Positions 5,612 to 5,729 of a stretch of DNA of 5,729 nucleotides are shown here, piece by piece. Both the position numbers and the translations under genes were made by a program. The stretch covers positions 1-5,729 of the forward strand of contig JBDHZK010000153.1 in NCBI GenBank assembly GCA_039811865.1, read 5' to 3'. Below the pieces are notes generated by a model. The model worked only from the letters and a program-made list of their open reading frames with translations, had not been told where the DNA came from and did not search any database. The stretch is from JBDHZK01 sp039811865. Lineage in GTDB: Bacteria > Actinomycetota > Actinomycetes > Propionibacteriales > Propionibacteriaceae. Numbering within the stretch: position 1 is the first letter of the stretch; the number at the start of each line of letters is the position of its first letter.

Positions 5612-5682
5612 GTTGCCTCATGTCAATGTGCCCGCGTAGGGGGGTTCGTTGACTCATGTGAAGATGCCCGGGTGGTGGGGTC
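5612..5682 (+). repeat. Repeat pair 3: two head-to-tail ~35-bp units, plus orientation
   Basis: The units are 5612-5647 (GTTGCCTCAT, seven bases, TGCCCGCG) and 5648-5682 (GTTGACTCAT, seven bases, TGCCCGGG). The order of a GTTGCC unit before a GTTGAC unit is the same as in pair 1. The upstream flank TCGATCCT is also shared with pair 1, so pairs 1 and 3 are copies of one larger module. Confidence 0.85.
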
Positions 5683-5729
5683 GGGGGCCGGTGTGGTCCA
5701 TCGGTCCGATAGCTGCCGCTCTTTGCTCG

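Larger units (their letters stand above)
5400..5729. other. Gene-free region at the right end carrying a repeat family
   Basis: No open reading frame here has a plausible start, ribosome binding site or recognisable product. The recognisable content is six copies of a ~35-bp repeat, listed in pairs, between 5418 and 5682. A 22-bp perfect direct repeat (5410-5431 and 5604-5625) covers the front of the first and fifth copies. The middle segment 5489-5529 and the final 5683-5729 show nothing identifiable apart from an isolated GTTGAC on the minus strand at 5510-5515, possibly a decayed unit. Confidence 0.75.

Noticed and set aside
5453..5660. TTGACT in the repeats as promoter -35 boxes
   Set aside because: No TANNNT-type -10 box lies consistently 16-18 bp downstream, where the units instead carry GC-rich TGCCCGC, and no gene follows in the window.
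5418..5682. Possible CRISPR array from regularly repeated ~35-bp units
   Set aside because: Units abut without separate spacers, the units themselves diverge, orientation alternates, and no cas gene is present.

Overview
The window comes from a high-GC Gram-positive bacterium, most likely an actinobacterium. The signs are strong G/C bias at third codon positions, GTG and TTG starts, a lipoprotein signal on the transporter's binding protein, and a Pro/Gly-rich single-pass membrane protein of a type common in Actinobacteria. The genus cannot be named from the sequence alone.

Layout. Positions 1-3552 hold a minus-strand operon for an Opp/Dpp-type (peptide/nickel class) ABC importer. Read in transcription order it encodes a family 5 solute-binding lipoprotein (3552-2023), a DppB-type permease with a TTG start (1997-1038), a DppC-type permease with a GTG start (1041-229), and the first 77 residues of an ATPase with an intact Walker A motif (232 to the left edge). 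The last three genes are joined by 4-base start/stop overlaps, which suggests translational coupling. The lipoprotein would capture the ligand outside the cell, the two permeases form the channel, and the ATPase drives transport. The ligand cannot be read from the sequence.

A 232-bp divergent intergenic region (3553-3784) separates this operon from a plus-strand gene (3785-5350). That gene encodes a 521-residue protein with a cytosolic Pro/Gly/Ser-rich tail containing two sets of tandem repeats, one membrane helix, and an extracytoplasmic part that appears to have several domains. Its function is unknown. The intergenic region carries the same 10-bp word, GATCAGTAAA, facing each gene in opposite orientation, plus overlapping dyads. 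A strong GC-rich hairpin with a UUCG loop follows the gene.

The last ~330 bp (5400-5729) have no credible gene. They hold six copies of a ~35-bp repeat in three head-to-tail pairs that alternate in orientation (+, -, +). This arrangement resembles multi-site ends of a transposable element or a non-autonomous derivative, but no transposase is present in the window. It is the least explained part of the window. No convincing undescribed multi-gene system was found; the remainder is a conventional importer operon and one uncharacterised membrane protein.
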